Shown here: positions 34,222 through 42,734 of the stretch, piece by piece
Numbering within the stretch: position 1 is the first letter of the stretch
Layout: each line of letters begins with the position of its first letter
NCBI GenBank assembly: GCA_937975765.1
Contig: CALJUR010000101.1
Span: 1 to 47,934 of the forward strand
Source: an uncultured Myxococcales bacterium
Lineage (GTDB): Bacteria > Myxococcota_A > UBA9042 > DTJE01
DNA length: 47,934 nt
Direction of reading: 5' to 3'
The notes under the pieces: generated by a model
Seen by the model: only the letters and a program-made list of their open reading frames with translations
Database searches by the model: none
What the model was told of the DNA's origin: nothing
Program-made: the position numbers and the translations under genes

Positions 34222-35175
34222 ATGACCACGAACCGGACCCGATCCCCTGCCCTGTCGATGCTGCTCTGCGGCCTCGGGGGGGCCGCCTGCCTGCTGCTGG
34301 CCTGCGACGGGGGCTCGGCGAACGACGGCCAGGACGCCCTGGTCCAGGACCCGGGCGGCAGTCCCGAGGTGACGATCGTGGATCCCGCGCCGGATCATGA
34401 CATCCCGGGCAGCTACCTCGACGGCACCGACTGCCCGCAAAGCGACATCACCGTCTTCACGATCGATGCCGGGTCCGCCTCCTCGTACCGCTTCGCCGGG
34501 ACCGTGACCGGGGCGACCGGGGACGGGGCCTTCTACGTCGCCGGCCCCGCGGGCGAGGAGATCTCGGGGACCATCCCCACCGCGGACGGCAGCTACGACC
34601 TGACGATCCCCCTTTTCTGCGGCGCCCAGAAGGTGAAACTGGCATGGACCAGCGCCACCTGCCAGCACGTCGTGGTCCTGGAGGTGACGCGGAAGGAGTG
34701 CACGGCCACGGACATCCAGGTCACCCTGACGTGGGACGCCCTGGGCCGCGACTGGGAACTCCACCTGGTCAAGCAGGGGGGCCGCATCAACGACAACGCC
34801 ACCGACTGCACCTGGACGTCGTGCATCAGCACTTCCCCGGACTGGGGGGTCGCGGGGAATGCCGCCGACAATCCCCGCAAGGACGTCGACAACACCGGCG
34901 CCTTCGGCCCCGAGAACGTCTACCTTTCCGGCGCGGAGCCCGGCACCTACACCGTGATGGTCGAGCACTGGGCCAGCGGCGACCCGAAGTCCAGCGGCCA
35001 GGTCATCCTGAACGTGAAGGGGAACGTGGTGACGGTGCCGATCCGGGAACTGGCCTACAAGCACGTCCGCACGGCCGCCACCATCGCATGGCCCTCCGGC
35101 GCCATCACCCCGATCGACCAGGACTACGACTGTTCGGCGAACTGGAGCAGCGGCTGCAAGGCGGACATCCCCTGA
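34222..35175 (+). CDS. Lipoprotein of unknown function, beta-rich
   Basis: This 317-residue lipoprotein precursor has a signal ending CLLLAC and a short acidic linker. It then has two apparent beta-sandwich-like domains: about 70-160 (ITVFTIDAGSASSYRFAGTV, YDLTIPLFCGAQKVKLAW) and about 165-295. The second, with IQVTLTWDALGRDWELHLVK, DNPRKDVDNTGAFGPENVYL and GTYTVMVEHW, resembles domains found in bacterial exported proteins that bind calcium or form pre-peptidase C-terminal sandwiches. Paired cysteines are present. No catalytic motif. The ATG at 34222 follows AGGAGG. Function unknown. Confidence 0.7.
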   Translation: MTTNRTRSPALSMLLCGLGGAACLLLACDGGSANDGQDALVQDPGGSPEVTIVDPAPDHDIPGSYLDGTDCPQSDITVFTIDAGSASSYRFAGTVTGATGDGAFYVAGPAGEEISGTIPTADGSYDLTIPLFCGAQKVKLAWTSATCQHVVVLEVTRKECTATDIQVTLTWDALGRDWELHLVKQGGRINDNATDCTWTSCISTSPDWGVAGNAADNPRKDVDNTGAFGPENVYLSGAEPGTYTVMVEHWASGDPKSSGQVILNVKGNVVTVPIRELAYKHVRTAATIAWPSGAITPIDQDYDCSANWSSGCKADIP

Positions 35176-35184
35176 TCCCGCCCC

Positions 35185-36423
35185 CTACAGCCGCGATGCG
35201 TCGAACCGCGTGAACACGATGTTCGGGCCGAGGCCTTCCTCCGTGATGCCGTACCCCTCGTAGACCAGGCCGATCGTCCCGTCGTCCAGCAAGGCCAGCA
35301 CCGAGTACTGCGCGACCCCGTGGTTCATCATCGTCTCGTTCTGCCAACTCCGGCCCTCGTCCCCGCTGGTCCATACCCGGACGTCCGCCCGGTCGTACGG
35401 GCCGATCCCGCTGTGCGCCAGCCGGTCGACCGGGTCGCCGTCCCGGGCCGCCGAGACGCGGATCACGGAGGACATGATCGGGGCCATGGGCAGGCCGGGC
35501 TGGGGGTCGGACCAGGTCTCCCCGCCGTCGCCGCTGCGGAACAGCCGGCGATGCGCCCCGCCCTCCGGCTCGTTCTGCCGGGCATCCATCAGCAGCGTGC
35601 CGTCGTTCAGTTCCACGACCTGGGACTCGTTGGTGATCGGCTGGGGACGTCCCCCCAGCCGGAACGTGTCGCCGCCGTCGTCGCTGAGGATGACGAAACT
35701 GCCGTGGACGCCTCCGGCGGAGGAGAACCACCCGGGCGCGACCAGCCGGCCCGAGGGCGCCGCCGGGTTGCCCCACCGCGTCCACAGGCCCCGCCCCGGG
35801 CCGAACGAGAAGATCGCCCAGTCCGGCGGCTTCACCTGCGAGGTCAGTTCGCGGGCCGCGGACCATGTGGCGCCGTCGTCCCGGCTGGTGGAAACCCATG
35901 CCGACGCCGAGTCGGGGCCCGTGCCGGGAGGCAGATCCTCCTCGCCGCCGGGGCTGGCCGGGCGCCGGCTGAAGAACAGGAACAGGGTGGAACCGCCGCC
36001 CGGGTGCGGCACGTCGACGGCCACCGGGTTGTGGGCGTCGCCCGGTCCGTTCTCGAACAGCACGGCCAGCGGGGTCCACGTGCGGCCGCAGTCCAGGCTG
36101 CGCTTCATCACCACGTCGATCAGGCCCGCGCCCGGGTCGGACAGCGATGATCGGGCCTCGGCGAAGGCCGCCAGCACGCCGCCGGCGGTGGACTCGAACG
36201 CCGGGATCCGGTACACCGGGTAGCCCTCCAGGCCGCCCTGGAACACCGTGACCTGTTCCGCCGCCGGATCGGCGGGCAGCGGCACGACGCTGCAGCGGGT
36301 CGCGGGAATGCCGGGGGTATCGGCCGCATCGCGTGCCCCTTCGTCCCCGCCGGGAGAACAACCGGCCGGCAGGACCGGTGCCCACGCCAGCACCACCAGG
36401 GTCGCCAGGATTCGGACGTTCAT
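35185..36423 (-). CDS. Exo-alpha-sialidase (GH33-like) lipoprotein
   Basis: This 412-residue precursor has a signal ending VLPAGC. The sialidase fold is shown by the YRIP motif (VYRIPAFEST, with the first arginine of the Arg triad) and by several Asp-box repeats SxDxGxTW: SRDDGATW, SDDGGDTF, SGDGGETW and SGDEGRSW. The acidic FAEAR segment (EARSSLSDPG) follows as in GH33. It should remove terminal sialic acid from glycans at the cell surface; the nucleophile Tyr and general acid were not pinned down. The promoter places the transcript start at the ATG (see 36430-36458). It is convergent with the 34222 gene (10 bases apart). Confidence 0.85.
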   Translation of the reverse strand: MNVRILATLVVLAWAPVLPAGCSPGGDEGARDAADTPGIPATRCSVVPLPADPAAEQVTVFQGGLEGYPVYRIPAFESTAGGVLAAFAEARSSLSDPGAGLIDVVMKRSLDCGRTWTPLAVLFENGPGDAHNPVAVDVPHPGGGSTLFLFFSRRPASPGGEEDLPPGTGPDSASAWVSTSRDDGATWSAARELTSQVKPPDWAIFSFGPGRGLWTRWGNPAAPSGRLVAPGWFSSAGGVHGSFVILSDDGGDTFRLGGRPQPITNESQVVELNDGTLLMDARQNEPEGGAHRRLFRSGDGGETWSDPQPGLPMAPIMSSVIRVSAARDGDPVDRLAHSGIGPYDRADVRVWTSGDEGRSWQNETMMNHGVAQYSVLALLDDGTIGLVYEGYGITEEGLGPNIVFTRFDASRL

Positions 36424-36429
36424 CGCCCG

Positions 36430-36458
36430 AGTCTACCGGAGGAGGAAGACGGTCTCAA
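36430..36458 (-). promoter_or_regulatory. Sialidase promoter, apparently leaderless
   Basis: On the minus strand TTGAGA (36453-36458), 17-base spacer, TAGACT (36430-36435). Transcription should start about seven bases on, at or next to the ATG (36421-36423), leaving no room for a ribosome site. Confidence 0.6.
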
Positions 36459-36628
36459 CGCCTTCGCTCCGCGGGCGATGCCGTCCCCCGGTCCGCGGGC
36501 CGCAAGGCCGCCGGCCGGCCCGGGCGCCCCGGGCGATCCGTGCGGGACGCCGGAGCTTCCGTCTTCCACGGGGCCCGGTTCCTGTCTATCATCGGCGCTC
36601 GCCCTGGCATCCTGAAACGAGGTGGATC

Positions 36629-38803
36629 GTGAAGTCGAAGCCCTGCCATTCCCTCCCCTGCCTGGTCGTCCTGCTGGCCGTCGCCCTGGCGGGCTGCGGG
36701 GGCGGCTCGGATGGCACCGACGTGCTCGCGGATACGGACGCGGTCGCGGACGTCCCCTCCGAGGTGCCGGTCGAACTCCCCGGGGAGGACGTCACGCCGC
36801 CGGACGCCCCGGCCGAGGCGACCCCGGACACGCCCGCGGGCGAGGATCTCGCGACACCCGACACCCCGGCCGACGTCACGGAGGATGTCGACGCCCCCCG
36901 GGAGGTCTTCGCCTGCCCGGCCCACGACGCGTGGCCGCCCGCCGGCGACGGCACGACGAAGTTCGGCCTGACGATGTTCCACTGGAACATCCAGTACGTC
37001 GCGGGCGGCCTGATCGGCGAGTGGAACGGCCAGACCATCTCGATCTGCATGGACATGTTCGGCAGCCACGAAGAGTGCGAAGGCTGGACCGACGATGCCC
37101 TGAACGACTGGATCATCCGGATCTCGTTCCTGCCGATCCTGGACCTGTACCTGGCACACCCCGAATGGCGGGCCACGTTCGAGATGCCCGGCCTGATGGT
37201 CCAGGCCATGGCCCTCCGTCACCCCGATGTCCTGGCGAAGCTGCAGTGCGTCGCCAACTGCGGACAGGTCGAGATCGTCAGCTTCCACTGGTCGGACCAG
37301 TTGTTCCTGGCCTTCCCGTCGCGCGACCTGCAGTGGTCGATCGACCGCACCCGGCAGGTCTTCGAGGACGCGGCCATCCCGCTGTCGGGGGTCGTCTTCA
37401 ACCAGGAGGGACAGTCGGGCGTGGGCAAGCACCGCGTGATGGCCGAGAACGGCTACACCATCGACGTGATGTCCCGGAACCTGTACCGGTACCACCAGCA
37501 GGCGGACGTGGACGACGGCGTGTGGCCCGTCTACGAGAGCACCGGCCCCGGCGCGGACCAGGCCGTCAAGGTGGTGGTGGGCGGCGGAGTGGACCCGGCA
37601 TCCGGCGTCGAGGTGGACTGGTCCTTCTTCGACGACGGCGAGGTGCTGGCCACTCCCGGAGCGCCCTACCTGGCCCCGCTGACGCCGGAACCGGACTGGA
37701 ACGAGGTCGCGGGCTTCGAGGCGGGACTGCAGGCCAAGGCGGACCAGGGCTTCCTGCACACCACGATCACCAACTACGTGGCCCGGCTGGAGGCACTGGG
37801 CATCCAGCCGCGCCCGCTGCTGCCGATCGGCGATTCCACCTGGCAGCCGCCTTCCACGGAGGGCATCTCCCGCTGGATGGGCCGCATGGGCACCCTGGCC
37901 ACCGCGCTGCACGAGAACGACAACGGGATCCGGACGGGGAACTACCGCGCGTCCACCTGCCTGGCGGGCGCGGTGCTGCTGGCGGACCGGGTCGCGGCCG
38001 ACGGGAAGGACGTGGCCGCGGAACGCGACATCATCGATTCTGGCTACGCCGACCTGGTCCGTGCCGAGGTCTCGGACGCCACGGGCATCAACCCCTGGAT
38101 GGGCGAGTGGGTCTACGGGTACCGGTTCAACCAGGACGCCCTGGCCGGGTGCGACCGGGCGGCGGCCGCCCTGCTGGCGAAGTGGGGGAAGGACCACGTG
38201 ATCCTGGACCTGGACGCGCGCGTCGCGAAGGAGGACGGCACCTTCCAGCCGCAGTTCCAGCTGGCGCCCACGCCTGCCGAGGACGTCCCCGTGCCCGTGA
38301 CGATCACGTCCGAGGGGCGTCAGGTCGAGACGCGGTGGACGGACGACGGCCGCGTGTACCGGTTCGAGGTCGACCTCCCGGCCAGCGACGACCCGACCGG
38401 CGAGAACCGCGCGAAGCGGACCGTTACCCTGAAGATGCCGCTGCTGGGGGGGCACCTCCGCTACACCCCCGGCCTGGTCGAGGACGCCGTCGTGGACATC
38501 CCGCTGGCGGACTTCGCGCTGCTGGCGGGCCGGATGTACCTGCCGCTGGCCAACGGCCTGATCGGGATCGGGCCCGACCTGTGGTGGATCAAGTCCTGTC
38601 GCGACGTGCACCTGGCGGCCCGCGTGGTCCCGTCGGCCGAAGGCGACACGGTCGAGTTCATCGACGAGACGGTACCCGCGGCCGGCGGCGTGCAGTGGGT
38701 CTTCTACGTGCTGAAAGGCACGCAGGACGAGGCCCTGGCCCTGGCCAGGCTGCTGAACACCCACCCGAACGTGATCTTCCCGCGCACCGTGCAATCCGAT
38801 TGA
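36629..38803 (+). CDS. GH57/GH38-like glycoside hydrolase lipoprotein
   Basis: This 724-residue lipoprotein has a signal ending VALAGC and an acidic linker to about residue 95. A barrel-type domain follows: KFGLTMFHWNIQYVAGGL, CGQVEIVSFHWSDQLFLAF, then DLQWSIDRTRQVFEDAAIPL and SGVVFNQEGQSGVGKHRV. The pattern of His/Asp/Glu in short strand ends and the ordered segments are reminiscent of GH57 and GH38-like (beta/alpha)7 barrels. The C-terminal part (about 540-720) is beta-rich. The GTG start at 36629 follows GAGGTGG. It is next to a GH5-type enzyme on the same strand (55 bases), so a glycan-processing role is likely. The family assignment is tentative. Confidence 0.55.
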   Translation: MKSKPCHSLPCLVVLLAVALAGCGGGSDGTDVLADTDAVADVPSEVPVELPGEDVTPPDAPAEATPDTPAGEDLATPDTPADVTEDVDAPREVFACPAHDAWPPAGDGTTKFGLTMFHWNIQYVAGGLIGEWNGQTISICMDMFGSHEECEGWTDDALNDWIIRISFLPILDLYLAHPEWRATFEMPGLMVQAMALRHPDVLAKLQCVANCGQVEIVSFHWSDQLFLAFPSRDLQWSIDRTRQVFEDAAIPLSGVVFNQEGQSGVGKHRVMAENGYTIDVMSRNLYRYHQQADVDDGVWPVYESTGPGADQAVKVVVGGGVDPASGVEVDWSFFDDGEVLATPGAPYLAPLTPEPDWNEVAGFEAGLQAKADQGFLHTTITNYVARLEALGIQPRPLLPIGDSTWQPPSTEGISRWMGRMGTLATALHENDNGIRTGNYRASTCLAGAVLLADRVAADGKDVAAERDIIDSGYADLVRAEVSDATGINPWMGEWVYGYRFNQDALAGCDRAAAALLAKWGKDHVILDLDARVAKEDGTFQPQFQLAPTPAEDVPVPVTITSEGRQVETRWTDDGRVYRFEVDLPASDDPTGENRAKRTVTLKMPLLGGHLRYTPGLVEDAVVDIPLADFALLAGRMYLPLANGLIGIGPDLWWIKSCRDVHLAARVVPSAEGDTVEFIDETVPAAGGVQWVFYVLKGTQDEALALARLLNTHPNVIFPRTVQSD

Positions 38804-38858
38804 CCGGGCCGCACCACCGCCCGATACTTCCCCCGTCCCGATCAGGACGGAGGCGGGA

Positions 38859-41054
38859 GTGGTGCGAATCCTCGGCGTGCAGACCCTCATCCTGGCGACG
38901 GTCGCGTGCGTGGCCTGCGGCGGCTCGCCGGCCCCCGCCGATCCGTACCCCCTGACCCCCACCAAGGGCCACCTGGACCACATCCGGGACGCCTACGGCC
39001 GGTACGTCTTCTACAACGGCATCGAGACCAGCAGCGCCTCCAAGGTCCCGACACGGTACGCCGCGAACGGCGTCCCGTCGTACGTGGACCGCCCCTTCCC
39101 GCTGGCGGACGCGGACTACCACTTCGGCGTCCTGCGGGAGATGGGCTTCAACAGCATCCGCCTGATGATCATGTGGGAGGGCCTGCAGCCGACCGGCCCC
39201 GACCAAATCGACATGGAGTACGTGAACTACCTGCACGGGATCGTGAAGGCGGCCGGGCGGCACGGCATCCGCGTCCTGCTGGAGATGCACCAGGACGACT
39301 ACAGCCGGTTCGTGATGGCGAAGTACAACCAGCACCCGACCTTCGGGACGCCGGGGTCGCTGGAGAACGTGCTGACCGCCCTGCTGCCCCCCTACGACGA
39401 CGTGGTCGCAGGCTGCGGCGCGCCGCGCTGGACGGTCGAGGCCGCCCTGCCGGAACGCGACCTGTCGTCCCCGGGCTGGGGCGTGCCCCGCGTCGTCAGC
39501 GGACTGGAGGACGCCGATATCGACGGTCTGGTGGACGCCTACCGGGCGCTGACCGGCGCAACCGACGCCCCGGTGTCCCAGGAGTTCCTGGACTACTTCA
39601 AGTCGCACCTGCCGGGTCCGTTCCCGCTGAACGGGACGTCGGACTTCCTGCCCACCTCGTCGTGGGGCCTGTCGGCCGTGCTGTCCATCGACGCGGCCCG
39701 CTGCTACGGTTCCTTCTTCGCCGGGAAGACGCTGTTCCCGGGAATCGCGAAGGACGGCAAGAACGTGCAGGACTACCTGCAGGACGCGTACACCTCCGCC
39801 TGGGTGGCCCTGGCCGAGGCGATGAAGGACGAGCCCAACATCGCCGGATACGACGTCTTCAACGAGCCGAACACGCAGTTCCTGCTGCTGACCGTGGTCG
39901 CCGCCGCCGTTCAGGCCGGGGCGATCGACGGGGCGAGGACCGCGCTGCAGGCCGCCCTGGGCGACGAGAACGGCGAGAAGATGTTCCGCGTGCTGACGGG
40001 CTTCCGGATCCTGCCGCCGGACACGAAGCCGGAAACGCTGAAGGAGTGGGGCCTGGACCAGCTGGACTTCCTGGCGGCGCTGCAGACCAACATCGACGTC
40101 GACGAGAAGTGGATGCGGCCGTTCTGGGAGAAGGTCGGGAAGGCCATCCAGGACGTGGACCCCGACGCGATGATCTGGATCGAGCCGTCGATCAACCTGA
40201 ACTACACCTTCGGGCCGGGCGGCCTGACGGGCGGCCTGATGCAGACGGCGATGAAGCAGCCGGTGCTGCCGCATGCGGACCAGGTCGTCTGGGCGCCGCA
40301 CTGGTACCCCGACATGTACCCCTTCGTGTCGTTCGTGCGGACGCCCCGCAACTTCACGCCCGAGGAAGTCCGCTACCGGGACTACGAGCCCGGCATCGCG
40401 CAGATGATGTCCTACCCGGAACACTCGCTGGGGAACATCCCGGCCGTCTTCGGGGAGTTCGGCCTGTTCTTCGACTTCAACGGCATCGAGCAGGCCCGTG
40501 CCGAGAACTACATCGTCACGACGGTCCTGCTGAACAACTACTTCGAGGCGCTGGAGCGCCTGAACGTCGGCCGCCTGATGTGGAACTACAACCCCGACAA
40601 CGACTGGCAGTACGGGGACCTGTGGAACCACGAGGACCTGTCGATCATCGACCCGGACTGGAACTGGCGCGGCGAGGACGGCTGGCAGCGGCCCCACCCG
40701 AACGCCCTGGCTGGCAAGCCGATCTCGATGCACTACTTCTCGGACGTGCACTACTTCGACCCGGCCAAGGGCGAGGTGAACCCGGTCGGCGAGTTCGAAT
40801 TGAAGTACGCGGCGAAGGAGACCTCGGCGCCGACCGAGATCTACGTGCCGGCGCGCCAGTACCCGGACGGCTTCTTCGTGTGGGTTTCCGACGGCCGCTG
40901 CGCGTACGACCCGGCCACCCAGTCGCTGTTCCACCACCCCGAGGACGATGCCCCGGGGGTCGAGTACACGATCACGCTGCGACGCCCGCAGCCCGGCGCC
41001 ACCGCCGAGGGCTGGCGCTACTTCTTCCGCGGGAACCAGGCGATCAGCCGGTAG
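38859..41054 (+). CDS. GH5 endoglycoceramidase-like glycoside hydrolase lipoprotein
   Basis: This 731-residue lipoprotein has a signal ending ATVACVAC. The GH5 barrel shows DAYGRYVFYNGIETSSASKV, LREMGFNSIRLMIMWEGLQP and VLLEMHQDDYSR. The acid/base E336 is in YDVFNEPNTQF and the nucleophile E533 in AVFGEFGLFFD. The N-terminal pattern with GGxN-like start and MWEGxxP is that of endoglycosylceramidases, which release oligosaccharide from glycosphingolipids. A C-terminal beta domain (about 630-731) resembles the EGCase C-terminal sandwich. GTG start at 38859 (another GTG follows at 38862), with GGAGG before it. Exact substrate not determined. Confidence 0.82.
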   Translation: MVRILGVQTLILATVACVACGGSPAPADPYPLTPTKGHLDHIRDAYGRYVFYNGIETSSASKVPTRYAANGVPSYVDRPFPLADADYHFGVLREMGFNSIRLMIMWEGLQPTGPDQIDMEYVNYLHGIVKAAGRHGIRVLLEMHQDDYSRFVMAKYNQHPTFGTPGSLENVLTALLPPYDDVVAGCGAPRWTVEAALPERDLSSPGWGVPRVVSGLEDADIDGLVDAYRALTGATDAPVSQEFLDYFKSHLPGPFPLNGTSDFLPTSSWGLSAVLSIDAARCYGSFFAGKTLFPGIAKDGKNVQDYLQDAYTSAWVALAEAMKDEPNIAGYDVFNEPNTQFLLLTVVAAAVQAGAIDGARTALQAALGDENGEKMFRVLTGFRILPPDTKPETLKEWGLDQLDFLAALQTNIDVDEKWMRPFWEKVGKAIQDVDPDAMIWIEPSINLNYTFGPGGLTGGLMQTAMKQPVLPHADQVVWAPHWYPDMYPFVSFVRTPRNFTPEEVRYRDYEPGIAQMMSYPEHSLGNIPAVFGEFGLFFDFNGIEQARAENYIVTTVLLNNYFEALERLNVGRLMWNYNPDNDWQYGDLWNHEDLSIIDPDWNWRGEDGWQRPHPNALAGKPISMHYFSDVHYFDPAKGEVNPVGEFELKYAAKETSAPTEIYVPARQYPDGFFVWVSDGRCAYDPATQSLFHHPEDDAPGVEYTITLRRPQPGATAEGWRYFFRGNQAISR

Positions 41055-41103
41055 CCGCCCCCGTCCTGCGGGAATCGCGACGCACGCCGGCGTTGCCCGG
41101 CTC

Positions 41104-41274
41104 TGTAGCAAGGGCGGGGGCCCCGTCCCCCGCCGCAGGAGGCCTTTGTAGGGCGGGGGCCCTGCCCCCCGCCGCAGGAGGCCTTTGTAGGGCGGGGGCC
41201 CTGCCCCCCGCCTCAACAGGCGGGGCACGGGGGCCCGGCAATGCAATGGCGGGGCACGGGGGCTCCGCCCTACA
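41104..41274. repeat. GC-rich tandem and inverted repeat between convergent genes
   Basis: A unit beginning TGTAGGGCGGGGGC and ending GCAGGAGGCCTT occurs as 43-, 39- and about 29-base copies starting at 41104, 41147 and 41186. The block closes with an inverted copy of its start, CCGCCCTACA (41265-41274). Each unit is itself near-palindromic (GGGCGGGGGCC/CTGCCCCCCGCC). It resembles REP-like intergenic repeats and may end transcription of the two converging genes. Confidence 0.75.
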
Positions 41275-41306
41275 TCCCGGCAAGGCCCCGCCCTGCAATG
41301 CAGGCG

Positions 41307-42467
41307 CTACTTCGCGGTGAACTTGTACAGCGTGGTCTGGGTGTAGGTCTGGCCGGGCTTCAGCACGATGGACGGGAAGGCCGGCTGGTTGACCGAGTCC
41401 GGGAAGTGCTGGGCCTCCAGCACGATCGCGCCGTGGAACGGGTAGATCACGCCGCGCTTGCCGGTCAGCGTCCCGTCCAGGAAGTTGCCGCTGTAGAACT
41501 GGATGCCCGGTTCCGTAGTCCACATCTCCATCGTGCGGCCCGTCGTCGGCTCCGACAGGCGCAGCGCCAGGGCCAGTCTGCCCGTCCCGTTGCGCAGCAC
41601 GAAGTTGTGGTCGTACCCGACCGGGTCGCCGCCCGCCTGCGCGACCCGCGTGCCCACCGCCGTCGGCGTGTTGAAGTCCATCGGCGTCCCGGCCACGTGG
41701 GCCATCTCGCCGGTGGGGATCAGCGTGGCGTCGACGGGGGTGTACTTTTCGGCGTCCATCCACAGCACGTGTTCCAGGATGTCTCCCTGCCCGCGCAGGT
41801 TCCAGTAGGTGTGGTTGCTGAGATTGACCGGCGTGGCCCGGTCCGTCGTCGCGGCATAGTCCAGCCGCAGCACGTTCTCGTTCGTCAGGGTGTAGACCAC
41901 CCGGACGGTCAGGGTGCCGGGGAAGCCCTCCTCCCCGTCGCGACTGACGTAAGTGAAGCGCACCGCCGCGCCGTTCTTGACCGTCGCCGGCTCGGCGGTC
42001 CACACGACCTTGTCGAAGCCCTTCTTCCCGCCGTGCAGGTAGTTCGGCCCGTTGTTCGTGGCCAGTTGGTACTCGACGCCGTCCATCGAGAACCGCCCCT
42101 TGGCGATCCGGTTGGCGACCCGCCCGACGATGGCGCCGAAATAGGGGCTGCGCGCGAGGTAGTCGTCCAGCCGGTCGAAGCCCAGCACCACGTCGCCCGG
42201 CTTGCCGTCCCGGTCGGGCACCCAGAGTTCCGTCAGCGTGGCGCCGTAGGTGATGACGCTGGCCATCATTCCATGCGCGTTCTTCAGCGTGTACCTCGTG
42301 ATGGCGGTCCCGTCGGGCATCGTGCCGAACGGGGACGCCTGCACGGTCACTGCGGCCACGGGTGCCTCCTTCGCGGGAGAGGGCGCCGTGCCGGCACCCG
42401 TCGTGGCGCATCCGGCCAGCACGAGAGCGACGGTCGCGACCAGCAACGGCAACGCGCGGATGGACAT
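41307..42467 (-). CDS. galM: Aldose 1-epimerase (mutarotase) lipoprotein
   Basis: This 386-residue precursor has a signal ending LVLAGC and a short linker. The galactose mutarotase fold shows ITRYTLKNAHGMMASVITYG, GRVANRIAKGRF, LHGGKKGFDKVVW, catalytic His in PVNLSNHTYWNL, and catalytic Glu near the C-terminus in AIVLEAQHFPDSVNQ. It interconverts alpha and beta anomers of aldohexoses. The export signal makes it a periplasmic or surface form, fitting the glycan-degrading genes next to it. The ATG at 42467 follows GGGAGGG. Confidence 0.94.
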   Translation of the reverse strand: MSIRALPLLVATVALVLAGCATTGAGTAPSPAKEAPVAAVTVQASPFGTMPDGTAITRYTLKNAHGMMASVITYGATLTELWVPDRDGKPGDVVLGFDRLDDYLARSPYFGAIVGRVANRIAKGRFSMDGVEYQLATNNGPNYLHGGKKGFDKVVWTAEPATVKNGAAVRFTYVSRDGEEGFPGTLTVRVVYTLTNENVLRLDYAATTDRATPVNLSNHTYWNLRGQGDILEHVLWMDAEKYTPVDATLIPTGEMAHVAGTPMDFNTPTAVGTRVAQAGGDPVGYDHNFVLRNGTGRLALALRLSEPTTGRTMEMWTTEPGIQFYSGNFLDGTLTGKRGVIYPFHGAIVLEAQHFPDSVNQPAFPSIVLKPGQTYTQTTLYKFTAK

Positions 42468-42617
42468 CGATTCCCTCCCGGGGTCAACGGATGGCGCCAT
42501 GGTAGCGCCGGCCGCGCCCGCAAGACAATGCGTTCCCGCAGATCGATCGACGTCCGCCTTGATCCCGCCCTTACGGGCCCGGACCACGTCTTGAGATCCC
42601 CCTGATGCGGTGCGGCC

Positions 42618-42623
42618 TATCCT
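42618..42623 (+). promoter_or_regulatory. Candidate kdp -10 box
   Basis: TATCCT in the context GCGGCCTATCCTGGAG, 18 bases before the kdpF start. A TTGAGA at 42591-42596 is 21 bases away, too far for a strong -35, consistent with an activator-dependent (KdpE-type) promoter. Confidence 0.45.
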
Positions 42624-42641
42624 GGAGTCGGGAGGTTCCGG

Positions 42642-42734
42642 ATGGACGTCCTTCACGTCGTCGGCGCGGTGATCGCGGGGCTGCTGCTGGTCTACCTGGG
42701 CATCGCGCTGCTGAAGCCGGAGTGGTTCGCATGA
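42642..42734 (+). CDS. kdpF: KdpF small subunit
   Basis: This 30-residue peptide (MDVLHVVGAVIAGLLLVYLG, then IALLKPEWFA) is one membrane helix ending in the KPEWF motif of KdpF, which stabilises the KdpFABC potassium pump. The start follows GGGAGG. Its stop overlaps the kdpA start (ATGA, 42731-42734). Confidence 0.92.
   Translation: MDVLHVVGAVIAGLLLVYLGIALLKPEWFA

Noticed and set aside
36455..38983. Very long minus-strand frame opposite the 36629 gene, and similar long frames opposite many genes
   Set aside because: In DNA this GC-rich, stops are rare in antisense frames; these lack start signals and protein-like composition.
41104..41214. CRISPR-like direct repeats
   Set aside because: Units are contiguous with no unique spacers and no cas gene is nearby; they are tandem REP-like repeats.
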